From assembly GCA_016210515.1 (NCBI GenBank), contig JACQTZ010000020.1, forward strand, positions 1 to 19,115: a DNA stretch of 19,115 bases. The letters are read 5' to 3'. The notes under the pieces are model-generated. The model did no database searches. It was given only the letters and a program-made list of their open reading frames with translations, and was not told where the DNA came from. Below, piece by piece: positions 1 to 7,056 of the stretch. How positions within the stretch are numbered: position 1 is the stretch's first letter; each line of letters begins with the position of its first letter. The stretch comes from Chloroflexota bacterium (GTDB lineage Bacteria > Chloroflexota > Dehalococcoidia > UBA2985). The position numbers were made by a program, and so were the translations under genes.

Positions 1-1100
<1,100 letters not shown>

Positions 1101-1109
1101 TTCACCATC

Positions 1110-2909
1110 TTATGTAGTAGTGGAGTTTGGACTGGAGAACAGTTCCTTTAGCTGCTGGTTAATCTTCTGGGCTTGACTGAGGGAAGGCTCCAGGGCGAAA
1201 ATGTCCTTCCAGTCGCTTCCCTCCATCTGCTCCAGAAGGGCTTGTTCCTGGAGTTTGAAGAAGCGCTCCTTCAACCGGTTCACTACTTCTTGCAAGGCCC
1301 TCTCGCGTTCCTTTATGTCCAAGGGAGGGTCGTCCAGATTCAGGAGGGCTTGAAGGTGCTCCGTCAAGTCAATGGGCAGACTATCACCTATACTCTCTAT
1401 TATAGAGCAAGCAGCCCATTTTGTGAATACGCTCCTGTTCTCGGATAGCTCAAAGTAGTCTGGCGATATTTCAAGCCCCTTCTCCCTCAGCTCAGGGTGT
1501 TGCAGAAGGAGCGAGAGGCAGTACTCTTCCAGGGGGTCTCCACGGGCTGTGGCCACGGCAGGAGGAGTTGCCCTGCGCCTGCTGGCAGTCGTGCGTCTCT
1601 GGGCGCGCCACATATACGTCTCCAGGTCAGTCTCGCTGAAGGCGACGATGCCTGCCAGGCGACGTATGTACCGCCGCTGAGTGAAGGGATTTCCTTCGCC
1701 GCGTATGAAGGGAGCCAGGGAGTCGACCATCTGGCGTTTGCCATCGTCGCTGTTGAGGTCAAAGCGGGGCGGGAGCGCCTCGAAGAGGTAGTCCAGCAGG
1801 AGCGGGGCTTCTGAGACCAGTCTCTCCCACTCCCGAGCATCTTCATGGATCAGCACGTCCGGGTCTTTTCCTGCGGGAAGCGCTACGATTTTGAGGGACG
1901 ACGCGCTCATGTGGCGTTGATTGAATACCTCCCTGCCAGCCCGGAGAAAGTCGATCTGTGTTGCCTGCCAGGACGACTCCAGGCTGCGAAGGGTGGCCTC
2001 CTTGCCGGCGTTGTCGGGGTCCAGGGCCAGCACAAAGGTGGAGGCGAGAGACTTGAGCCTGGAGACCTGCTGCTCCGTGAGGGCGGTCCCCATGGAGGCC
2101 ACCACGTTCTGAAACCCGTACTGGTGTGCGGCGATGGCGTCCATGTACCCCTCTACAATGACTGCCAGTCCGGCGCGGCCGATGGCCTCTTTGGCCTGGG
2201 GCAGTGCGTACAGGATGCTGCCCTTGTCAAAGATGGGCGTGCGAGGCGTGTTGAGGTACTTGGGTGTGGAGTCGTCCAGCGCCCTGCCACCAAAGCCGGC
2301 CACACGCCCGGAGGCGTCTCGGATGGGAAAGATGAGCCGCTGGTGGAAGAGGTCTCGCACGTCCCCTCTTTCGCCCTTGATGGCCAGTCCGGCGGAAAGG
2401 ATGTCTTCCTGCTGGTATCCTCGCCCCAGCAGGTGCCGGGTCAACGCCTCCCGGCCGCCCGGGCTGAGGCCCAGCTGAAACACCTCCTCAGCCTCCTGGT
2501 TCACCCCTCTCTTCTGGAGGTACTCCCTGGCTTTGCTTCCCTCTGGAGAGTGGAGCACCTTTCGGAAGAAGTCCACGGCCTCCTCGTTCACACGGTGCAG
2601 CGTCTCTTGCTTTCCACTGGCCTGCCTGGATGGCAGGGTCACGCCGGTGCGCTGGGCCAGATGAGCCAGGGCCTGGGTGAAGTCCTGGTTCTCCGCCTTC
2701 ATCACAAAGGCGATGATGTCGCCGCCGGTGGCGCAGGCCCCAAAGCAGCGCCACGACTGGCGCTCGGGAAATACGATGAAGGAGGGGGTCTTTTCCGTGT
2801 GGAAGGGGCAGTTGGCCTTGAAGTTTCGCCCCGCCTTCTGGAGGGCGACGTACTCCGAGATTATCTCGACTATGTCTGCGCGGCTTTTGACGTCCTGGAC
2901 TGCGGTCAT
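1110..2909 (-). CDS. dnaG: DNA primase DnaG
   Basis: Makes the RNA primers for chromosome replication. The 599-residue length is normal. The N-terminal zinc-binding domain has C34, H37, C55 and C59 (CPFH ... CFGAC), followed by the TGGD turn. The catalytic core contains the RNAP-basic region around residues 190-235 (RLIFPIRDASGRVAGFGGRA, then PKYLNTP) and the Toprim fold with E253 in VIVEGYMDAIAAH and the acidic pair D297/D299 in LALDPDNAG. The C-terminal ~170 residues are the divergent helicase-interaction domain. The zinc motif ends CxxxC rather than the usual CxxC, a one-residue insertion I remember from Chloroflexi primases. The ATG at 2909 has a good SD (GGGTGAGGT) about 8 bases upstream. 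An extended -10 promoter lies ~50 bases before it. rpoD follows after 9 bases. Confidence 0.96.
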   Translation of the reverse strand: MTAVQDVKSRADIVEIISEYVALQKAGRNFKANCPFHTEKTPSFIVFPERQSWRCFGACATGGDIIAFVMKAENQDFTQALAHLAQRTGVTLPSRQASGKQETLHRVNEEAVDFFRKVLHSPEGSKAREYLQKRGVNQEAEEVFQLGLSPGGREALTRHLLGRGYQQEDILSAGLAIKGERGDVRDLFHQRLIFPIRDASGRVAGFGGRALDDSTPKYLNTPRTPIFDKGSILYALPQAKEAIGRAGLAVIVEGYMDAIAAHQYGFQNVVASMGTALTEQQVSRLKSLASTFVLALDPDNAGKEATLRSLESSWQATQIDFLRAGREVFNQRHMSASSLKIVALPAGKDPDVLIHEDAREWERLVSEAPLLLDYLFEALPPRFDLNSDDGKRQMVDSLAPFIRGEGNPFTQRRYIRRLAGIVAFSETDLETYMWRAQRRTTASRRRATPPAVATARGDPLEEYCLSLLLQHPELREKGLEISPDYFELSENRSVFTKWAACSIIESIGDSLPIDLTEHLQALLNLDDPPLDIKERERALQEVVNRLKERFFKLQEQALLEQMEGSDWKDIFALEPSLSQAQKINQQLKELFSSPNSTTT

Positions 2910-2960
2910 GGACTGGACCTCACCCGCCTGCGCGGGAACGACCTGGATGTGCTCGGGTCT

Positions 2961-2969
2961 ATTGTAGCA
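2961..2969 (-). promoter_or_regulatory. Extended -10 promoter element for dnaG-rpoD
   Basis: Read on the minus strand, the bases are TGC-TACAAT: an extended -10 (TGn) joined to a hexamer with five of six consensus matches. Transcription would start near 2954, giving a leader of about 45 nt before the dnaG ATG. A TTGACA hexamer sits at 2978-2983, but only 11 bases separate it from TACAAT, so it cannot act as an ordinary -35 for this -10; the extended -10 may compensate. Confidence 0.5.
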
Positions 2970-3060
2970 GGCTCCACTGTCAAGCCCTCAAGAGGTGGGG
3001 CTGCTGATTGGATGCGTTTTTAGCTGTTTGGATTCTTTATCCATGCCCGTCCCTCCTGAC

Positions 3061-3086
3061 CGACAAGACATTTGCTGAGCTTGTCG
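3061..3086. repeat. Short inverted repeat between antiporter and dnaG
   Basis: CGACAAG (3061-3067) and CTTGTCG (3080-3086) form a perfect 7-bp stem with a 12-base loop. It lies downstream of the antiporter stop (3137) and upstream of the dnaG promoter. No U-run follows on the minus strand, so it is a weak terminator candidate. The bases GAGCTTGTCGAAGGG resemble modules in the repeats near the ars genes (GAGCAGAGCCGAAGGG), so this may be a worn repeat fragment. I see no gene in the 227-base gap 2910-3136. Confidence 0.4.
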
Positions 3087-3136
3087 AAGGGCAACTAGAA
3101 TTACTCATGTTTCCCTGGACTCAGGATACTGGGGCG

Positions 3137-4315
3137 TTATTCCCGAGACCCGGCACTGTTTCCGTCTCCATTGCCATTCACCTCGACTAAATCTTCCGAA
3201 TGAGCGGGCCTGAACCATTTCTGTGCGATAAACGTGGGTATTACGGCGCTGGCAATAACCACGCCAACCAGCAAGGAGTACTGGGCATGGTCAATAATCC
3301 CCGAGGTGAGTCCAAAAATGCTGGCAATAGTGCCGAAGGTGAGGCCGGTACTCATTAGCAGCGTTGTGTACATCGCACCCTGAGGGATAAATCTGCGGGC
3401 AAGGAAGTATACTCCGATAAACTTGCTGGCCAGCTTCAAGCCGAACAGGACCAGAAAAGGCCCCAGTGCCGATAATATCAATGGGAAAGAGACCCTCAGG
3501 CCGCTAACAATGAAGAATGTAGGGGTGATTATGGCGTAGGCAACAGTACGCAGCTTGTCCCTGACCGAGCGTGTTTGTGACGATTCTCTGAAATGAGATG
3601 ACATGAGCAGTCCCAGGACAAATGCAGGCAGCACCGCCTGACCATCACCAATCTGGGCAAAGTACATGAAAGTGAGCAGAAGCAAGAAGAGATACTTGAT
3701 CTCGGGTTCGACGACCTTGTCCTTGAGGCGCGAGTTGTCGAAGACCAGATGAGAGAACCTGGCAGCGAAGATTATCACTGCAATGGAGACCGCGATGAAA
3801 ACCAGGGTATACCAGGTGGGTTTTATGAAGATAATACTCAATGCCAGCGCTGTGCCCATATCCGTAATGAAGGTGGATGCCATCAGCAGTTTGCCGACTT
3901 GAGATCTTGCCAGCCCAGTCTCCACCAGGACGGAATAGACAACAGCCAGCGAGGTCGTGGAAAGCGCCGTGCCTGCCAGCAGGGACGCTTGAGCTGTCCA
4001 GTGGGCAACGAAATAGGTGTAAGCGGCCACCACCAGGAAAGGCATCAGGAAAGAGAGAAAGCCAATAAGGAAGCTCTCCTTGAACTTCTCTCTCATCAGC
4101 TTGGTATCGATCTCCGTGCCAGCGAGAAAAGTTAGAGTGATACCACCCAGGCTGGCCAGGTAGGTCATCCAGTCCTGCGCGTGAAGGCCAAAGGAGCCGC
4201 CGACCGCTCCAAGCAGTATCTCAATGATGGCTACGGACAGCCCCAGCCTCAGCGATATTACGCTGGCCACCAGGAAGATGATGCCCATGACTAGAGGTAT
4301 AAGAGTATCACTCAA
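3137..4315 (-). CDS. CPA2-type cation:proton antiporter membrane protein
   Basis: Predicted Na+ or K+/H+ antiporter of the cytoplasmic membrane, 392 residues. It has about 11-13 hydrophobic segments filling most of the length and the CPA2 pattern: a GxxLTFLAGTEID segment near residues 58-70 and the ion-binding segment ASTFITDMGTALALS with D152. Two-aspartate antiporters have DD at that site; here it is Thr-Asp, which fits an electroneutral type, though that is an inference. There is no C-terminal RCK/TrkA-N domain; the C-terminus is a short hydrophilic tail (EVNGNGDGNSAGSRE). The frame continues upstream to a TTG at 4348, but I chose the TTG at 4315 because GGAGG lies exactly 7 bases before it and the extra 11 residues (MAGAGSNGGDC) are not membrane-like. 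The substrate cannot be told from sequence. It has its own promoter and a structured leader. Confidence 0.88.
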   Translation of the reverse strand: MSDTLIPLVMGIIFLVASVISLRLGLSVAIIEILLGAVGGSFGLHAQDWMTYLASLGGITLTFLAGTEIDTKLMREKFKESFLIGFLSFLMPFLVVAAYTYFVAHWTAQASLLAGTALSTTSLAVVYSVLVETGLARSQVGKLLMASTFITDMGTALALSIIFIKPTWYTLVFIAVSIAVIIFAARFSHLVFDNSRLKDKVVEPEIKYLFLLLLTFMYFAQIGDGQAVLPAFVLGLLMSSHFRESSQTRSVRDKLRTVAYAIITPTFFIVSGLRVSFPLILSALGPFLVLFGLKLASKFIGVYFLARRFIPQGAMYTTLLMSTGLTFGTIASIFGLTSGIIDHAQYSLLVGVVIASAVIPTFIAQKWFRPAHSEDLVEVNGNGDGNSAGSRE

Positions 4316-4363
4316 GCAATCGCCTCCGTTACTTCCAGCTCCCGCCAAGGCAGGAAACAGAAA

Positions 4364-4394
4364 AGCTTCTACCGACGGGATGCCAGTAGAAGCT
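4364..4394 (-). promoter_or_regulatory. Terminator-like hairpin in the antiporter leader (possible riboswitch or attenuator)
   Basis: On the minus strand AGCTTCTAC and GTAGAAGCT form a perfect 9-bp stem with a 13-base loop, followed at once by TTTCTGTTT, the layout of an intrinsic terminator. Between it and the antiporter SD lies a second small hairpin (CCTGC-CTTG-GCGGG, about 4339-4353). With the predicted start near 4457 the leader is about 140 nt. This suggests transcription attenuation of the antiporter, possibly by an ion or small-molecule riboswitch; I cannot match it to a known Rfam class from memory. Confidence 0.45.
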
Positions 4395-4463
4395 ATCAGC
4401 CTGGTTGGGGCGGTTCAGTAAATCACCGATAGTCCTGGGCGAGCTTCATCGCCACTGCCCAAT

Positions 4464-4491
4464 ATTCTATCACCATGGGCAAAATTGGCAA
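4464..4491 (-). promoter_or_regulatory. Sigma-70 promoter for the antiporter gene
   Basis: On the minus strand TTGCCA (4491-4486) and TAGAAT (4469-4464) each match five of six consensus bases and are separated by 16 bases. The predicted start is near 4457. A similar TGATAGAAT -10 context occurs at the aquaporin promoter. Confidence 0.55.
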
Positions 4492-4503
4492 TTCGCAATT
4501 GCC
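4487..4503. promoter_or_regulatory. Perfect palindrome overlapping the antiporter -35 (operator candidate)
   Basis: GGCAATT (4487-4493), CGC spacer, AATTGCC (4497-4503): a perfect 7-bp inverted repeat with a 3-base centre. It overlaps the -35 hexamer, where a bound dimer would block polymerase. It does not resemble the GATGCG-N6-CGCATC repeats of the ars genes, so another regulator is implied. Its binding protein is unknown. Confidence 0.45.
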
Positions 4504-4551
4504 TATCGCTGTAGCTCTATCGCGAAGGGGGCTGCCCTGTGCCGAGCTAGC

Positions 4552-5238
4552 CTATGCCCGTTTGTCTTTGGCCTCTTCGTCGGGCAGCAGGACGAAGTTG
4601 TAGAGCAGGGCTGCCATCGCGGCTCCGACAATGGGGCCAACCCACCATACCCACTGGTCTGTCCAGTGCCCGCTCACAAGCGCGACGCCGAAGGCGCGAG
4701 ATGGGTTCACGGCAGCACCGGTAAGTGCGCCGCCTGCAAGGATATCCATGGTGATGACGAGGCCAATAACCAGGCCCGCGATCACCTTCGGGCCGCGACT
4801 GTCCACGGCCGTCCCGAAGACAGCAAACATCAGGAAAAATGTCATAACGAACTCAAGCAAGACTCCCTGACCTGCGCTGACTCCCTGGCCCAGGGCAGGC
4901 GTACCCAGGCTCACCGCGTTGCGAGCCGCTTCTGGGAATGTCCATGTCAAAACCAGTGCTGCCAGGATGGCGCCAGCAAGCTGAGCAACGATGTAGGCGA
5001 CTGCGCGTAGGACCGGCAGCTTTCTTGTTACGGCCAGTCCTACGGTCAACGCCGGGTTGTACACACCTCCAGAGATGTGGCCTGCGGCTGCGACCATGAG
5101 TCCAATGGCCAGGCCGTGGGCCAGCGCAATTGCCACCAGATCCTTGCCGCCAGTAGCGATAATCGTGCCGGCACCGATGAGCGTCAAGGCGAACGGCCCA
5201 ATGATTTCCACGATAATCCGTCGGAGACTATCCTTCAT
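4552..5238 (-). CDS. Aquaporin / MIP-family channel, arsenic-cluster associated
   Basis: Six-helix channel of the major intrinsic protein family, 228 residues, with both half-helix motifs: NPA at 61-63 (GGVYNPALT) and a variant NPS at 178-180 (NPSRAFG). The selectivity-filter Arg is R181. The position that holds His in water-specific AqpZ (12 residues before the second Asn) is I166, and helix 2 has H41 in ALAHG, a pattern like plant TIP channels with a wider pore. MIP genes beside arsR and arsC in rhizobia (AqpS) conduct arsenite; here the gene lies beside arsR but points away, so an arsenite role is inferred from context. Water, glycerol or urea remain possible. ATG 5238 is preferred over GTG 5256 because AAGGAG lies 5 bases before it. 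The C-terminus is charged (PDEEAKDKRA). Confidence 0.9.
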   Translation of the reverse strand: MKDSLRRIIVEIIGPFALTLIGAGTIIATGGKDLVAIALAHGLAIGLMVAAAGHISGGVYNPALTVGLAVTRKLPVLRAVAYIVAQLAGAILAALVLTWTFPEAARNAVSLGTPALGQGVSAGQGVLLEFVMTFFLMFAVFGTAVDSRGPKVIAGLVIGLVITMDILAGGALTGAAVNPSRAFGVALVSGHWTDQWVWWVGPIVGAAMAALLYNFVLLPDEEAKDKRA

Positions 5239-5267
5239 AAATGCTCCTTTTGCCACTCAGTGTCGAA

Positions 5268-5296
5268 ATTCTATCAGCCTTATTCTGCGCACGCAA
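5268..5296 (-). promoter_or_regulatory. Probable promoter of the aquaporin gene
   Basis: On the minus strand TTGCGT (5296-5291), a 17-base spacer, and TAGAAT (5273-5268). The -10 is good and the -35 is fair. The start would be near 5261, about 23 bases before the ATG. I see no copy of the ars inverted repeat here. Confidence 0.4.
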
Positions 5297-5339
5297 CTCC
5301 GCGAGGCTACCCAGAATTGTCACCAGGGGAGTCCAGAAG

Positions 5340-5521
5340 TGGTAGACCCCGAAGCTTGCCTTGAGCGAAGCCGAAGGGACGGGGGTCTGGGGGTGTCCCT
5401 CCCCAGATTTCCATATTCCTCCTCCTCTCCCTTGCCAAGGGAAAGAGCTTGTCCTGAGCTCCGACTCCGTACGGAGTCCGATGGAATCGGACTTGCCGAA
5501 GGAGGGCCAGGGGGTGAGGCC
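5340..5521. repeat. REP-like modular repeat between aquaporin and arsR
   Basis: This fills most of the 341-base gap between the divergent aquaporin and arsR genes; no gene is visible in it. It holds several hairpins: AGACCCCG with CGGGGGTCT, TCTGGGG with CCCCAGA, the palindrome ACTCCGTACGGAGT (5464-5477), and CCGAT-GGA-ATCGG just after. The stretch 5454-5501 (CTGAGCTCCGACTCC ... CGGAGTCCGATGGAATCGG ... TTGCCGAAG) recurs at 6921-6992 inside another repeat, where a ~27-base insertion splits the palindrome. I do not find the TA-CAGAGCC type ends here, so it may be a related but separate element. Confidence 0.55.
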
Positions 5522-5542
5522 TTTTGTGATGACTCCCACGGA

Positions 5543-5571
5543 TTGACACAGCCAGGACACGCTTGTAATAT
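5543..5571 (+). promoter_or_regulatory. Promoter of arsR
   Basis: A perfect TTGACA (5543-5548), a 17-base spacer, then TAATAT (5566-5571). The predicted start is near 5578, at the left edge of the inverted repeat 5579-5596, so a protein bound there would block initiation. Confidence 0.65.
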
Positions 5572-5578
5572 AAGCGTA

Positions 5579-5596
5579 GATGCGCATAAACGCATC
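5579..5596. promoter_or_regulatory. Candidate ArsR operator 1 (GATGCG-N6-CGCATC)
   Basis: GATGCG (5579-5584), CATAAA, CGCATC (5591-5596), a perfect 6-bp inverted repeat at the predicted arsR start site, preceded by GTA. The same repeat with the same spacing occurs at 6255-6272 upstream of arsC. Position and duplication within one ars cluster support an ArsR operator controlling arsR itself. Confidence 0.6.
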
Positions 5597-5606
5597 GCTC
5601 ATTACA

Positions 5607-5966
5607 ATGCGTGAGTTGGCGAGAGCCTTCAAGGCCCTATCGGATGAGACCAGACTGCGGATTCTGAATCTGCTCCTGGAGAGGCAATGCTGCGTCTGCG
5701 AGGTGATGCAAGCACTGGACATCTCCCAGACCAGGGCCTCCCGTAACCTGAGCGCCTTGCATAACGCCGGTTTCTTAAAACTCCAGAAGGAAGGATTGTG
5801 GTCGCTATACTCGATAGACCGGGAGGGAATGAAGGAGCAGTTCTATAGCTTGGTGGAGGCTGTGAGGAAGACTCTGGAGGGCAACGAAGTGGTGGCGATG
5901 GACAGAGAGCGACTCCAGAAGGCTGTCAGAGTTGGCCCGGGCTGTGGTCAACAGGCAGTGAAGTAG
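5607..5966 (+). CDS. arsR: ArsR-family arsenite-responsive repressor
   Basis: Winged-helix repressor that leaves DNA when arsenite binds; 119 residues from this start. It opens with the family's FKALSDETRLRILNLLLE, followed by the metal site in the alpha-3 segment: C28, C29 and C31 in ERQCCVCEVM, matching the CVC of As(III)-sensing ArsR. The recognition helix is about residues 39-52 (ISQTRASRNLSALH) and the wing follows (GLWSLYSIDR). A further Cys, C113, lies near the C-terminus (PGCGQQ) and could be a third ligand. An in-frame ATG at 5580 would add nine residues, but it lies inside the candidate operator and almost on the transcription start, so 5607 is preferred; neither start has a clear SD. 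It is divergent from the aquaporin and upstream of arsC and ACR3. Confidence 0.9.
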   Translation: MRELARAFKALSDETRLRILNLLLERQCCVCEVMQALDISQTRASRNLSALHNAGFLKLQKEGLWSLYSIDREGMKEQFYSLVEAVRKTLEGNEVVAMDRERLQKAVRVGPGCGQQAVK

Positions 5967-5984
5967 GCGGTCTTTTTGTCCTTT

Positions 5985-6254
5985 TACAGAGCCTTGAACG
6001 GTGAGCTAAACATATGCCCTGTCATTCTGAGGAGCCCGTTCGCAGTGCTCAGGGTAAACTCCGCGACGAAGAATCTAAGACCTACGCCTAAGACCTGCAC
6101 CTTTAGCATGGATGGGACGCCCTAGAGTTCTCACTGAGTTTACCCCTTCGGTAAACTCAGGGCAGGCTCTGAGCAGAGCCGAAGGGTTCGGAATGACACC
6201 CACCAGTCCAGACTGACCGCTGGATATGTTTAGGCGGCTATGCATGGCTCTGTA
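5985..6254. mobile_element. MITE-like element A, TA-bounded, between arsR and arsC
   Basis: A 270-base non-coding element with no ORF of its own. Left end: TACAGAGCC, 12 unconserved bases, CTAAACATAT (6006-6015). Right end: the exact mirror, ATATGTTTAG (6224-6233), 12 bases, GGCTCTGTA. So the ends are ~31-bp imperfect terminal inverted repeats closed by TA, as expected when an IS630/Tc1-type transposase duplicates a TA target. Inside are TGTCATTC/GAATGACA inner repeats and a perfect 11-bp hairpin at 6134-6160 (CTGAGTTTACC, loop CCTTC) that could affect arsR-arsC read-through. It is homologous over nearly its whole length to 18914-19115 in the reverse direction. With the flanks it accounts for the 404-base gap between arsR and arsC. 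Confidence 0.75.
6134..6160. repeat. Perfect 11-bp hairpin inside element A
   Basis: CTGAGTTTACC (6134-6144), loop CCTTC, GGTAAACTCAG (6150-6160). No U-run follows on either strand. The copy at 18914-19115 lacks the second arm, so this hairpin is specific to element A; it appears to come from a ~30-base internal insertion. Confidence 0.7.
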
Positions 6255-6272
6255 GATGCGTTCATGCGCATC
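6255..6272. promoter_or_regulatory. Candidate ArsR operator 2 upstream of arsC
   Basis: GATGCG (6255-6260), TTCATG, CGCATC (6267-6272): same arms, same 6-base spacing and same preceding GTA as the site at the arsR promoter. It starts exactly where element A ends (TA at 6253-6254). I do not find a convincing -35/-10 pair placed for it, so the transcription start controlled by this site is unclear. Confidence 0.55.
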
Positions 6273-6370
6273 CAGGTAAGCACATCAGTTGTAAGAAAAT
6301 GAAATTGAGGTTCGCCACAGGGGGCTTGATGCCCAACTGGTTACCCCGTGAGAGAAGGGAGGGAGATACG

Positions 6371-6763
6371 ATGAGAGTGCTTTTTGTCTGCGTACACAAC
6401 TCAGGGCGCAGCCAGATGGCCGAGGCCTTTTTCAACCGCTCGGCTCAGGGAACGGCCACAGCCCAGTCTGCAGGTACTCAGCCGGAAGAGCAGGTCAACC
6501 CAGCGGTGGTTCAGGCTATGGTGGAAGTGGGGATAGACCTGTCGAAAAAGCGACCTCAGCTCCTCACGCAGGAGATGCTGGACGAGGCCGACAGGGTTAT
6601 TACCATGGGGTGTAATGTAGAAGAGGCATGTCCTGCCAACATGGTGCTCACGGAGGACTGGGCGCTGGAGGACCCCAAGGGCAAGTCCCTTGCGAAGGTC
6701 AGGGAGATAAGGGACCAGATAGAAGCAAGGGTAGTCAAGATGCTGGCGGAGGCTGATGTCTAG
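6371..6763 (+). CDS. arsC: Arsenate reductase, thioredoxin-coupled (low-molecular-weight phosphatase fold)
   Basis: Reduces arsenate to arsenite in the cytoplasm; 130 residues, the usual size. The N-terminal P-loop is C7-x5-R13-S14 (VCVHNSGRSQMAEAFF), with Asn10 as in ArsC rather than typical phosphatases. The two resolving cysteines are C81 and C87 (MGCNVEEACP), equivalent to Cys82 and Cys89 of the Staphylococcus pI258 enzyme but one residue closer. The conserved WALEDPKGKS holds the Asp-Pro of the fold. The frame stays open upstream to an ATG at 6299, but ATG 6371 has GGGAGG at good spacing and gives the standard N-terminus MRVLFVCVHNSGRS. Its product, arsenite, would be exported by the ACR3 protein encoded 293 bases downstream. 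Confidence 0.95.
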   Translation: MRVLFVCVHNSGRSQMAEAFFNRSAQGTATAQSAGTQPEEQVNPAVVQAMVEVGIDLSKKRPQLLTQEMLDEADRVITMGCNVEEACPANMVLTEDWALEDPKGKSLAKVREIRDQIEARVVKMLAEADV

Positions 6764-6811
6764 ACATCCGAAGTTGTCTTTGAAGCTCTAGCTATGTTGA
6801 GTGCGCACTAT

Positions 6812-7037
6812 TACCGAGTCTTGAACAACGCCCTAAACATTCACCCCCTCTCTCACTCACCCCCATCAAGGTGGAGAGGATAGTCCCTTCCCCCTAGGTG
6901 GGGGAAGGTTAGAGCCTGCGCTGAGCTCCGACTCCACGTGTTGCATCCCGAAGAAATCGGTGCGGAGTCCGATGGAATCGGACCTTGCCGAAGCGATGGG
7001 GGTGAACAGGGTTTAGCTTTCTGCTCAAGGATCAGTA
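6812..7037. mobile_element. MITE-like element C, TA-bounded, between arsC and ACR3
   Basis: A 226-base non-coding element. Its left end (6812-6838) and the reverse complement of its right end (7011-7037) both align without gaps to the first 27 bases of element A: a pattern TAC-n-GA-n-yCTTGA-r-C, about six variable bases, then CTAAAC. Inside are further inverted arms CACCCCCATC and GATGGGGGTG, the hairpin CCTTCCCCC-TAGGT-GGGGGAAGG (6888-6910), and a module (6921-6992) shared with the repeat at 5454-5501. The right end lies 6 bases before the ACR3 Shine-Dalgarno GGAGG, so any ACR3 promoter must lie within the element or ACR3 is read from upstream. It fills most of the 293-base gap; no gene is visible. 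Confidence 0.65.
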
Positions 7038-7056
7038 GTAATGGAGGCTGACCGCC

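Noticed and set aside
2978..2983. TTGACA as a classical -35 for dnaG
   Set aside because: Only 11 bases separate it from the TACAAT -10; the extended -10 is the better reading.
1845..3023. 392-codon open frame on the plus strand over dnaG
   Set aside because: Antisense shadow of an intact dnaG; no recognisable motif and no ribosome-binding site that fits.
5228..5722. Open frames across the aquaporin-arsR gap
   Set aside because: They run through repeat sequence and into arsR antisense; the translated sequence comes from the repeat modules, not from a protein family.
6299..6370. N-terminal extension of arsC from ATG 6299
   Set aside because: The 24 extra residues are unlike any ArsC, and ATG 6371 has a strong Shine-Dalgarno site and the standard N-terminus.
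5340..7037. Intrinsic terminators at the many hairpins of the ars intergenic repeats
   Set aside because: The stems are not followed by U-runs and belong to repeat elements; any effect on transcription is unproven.
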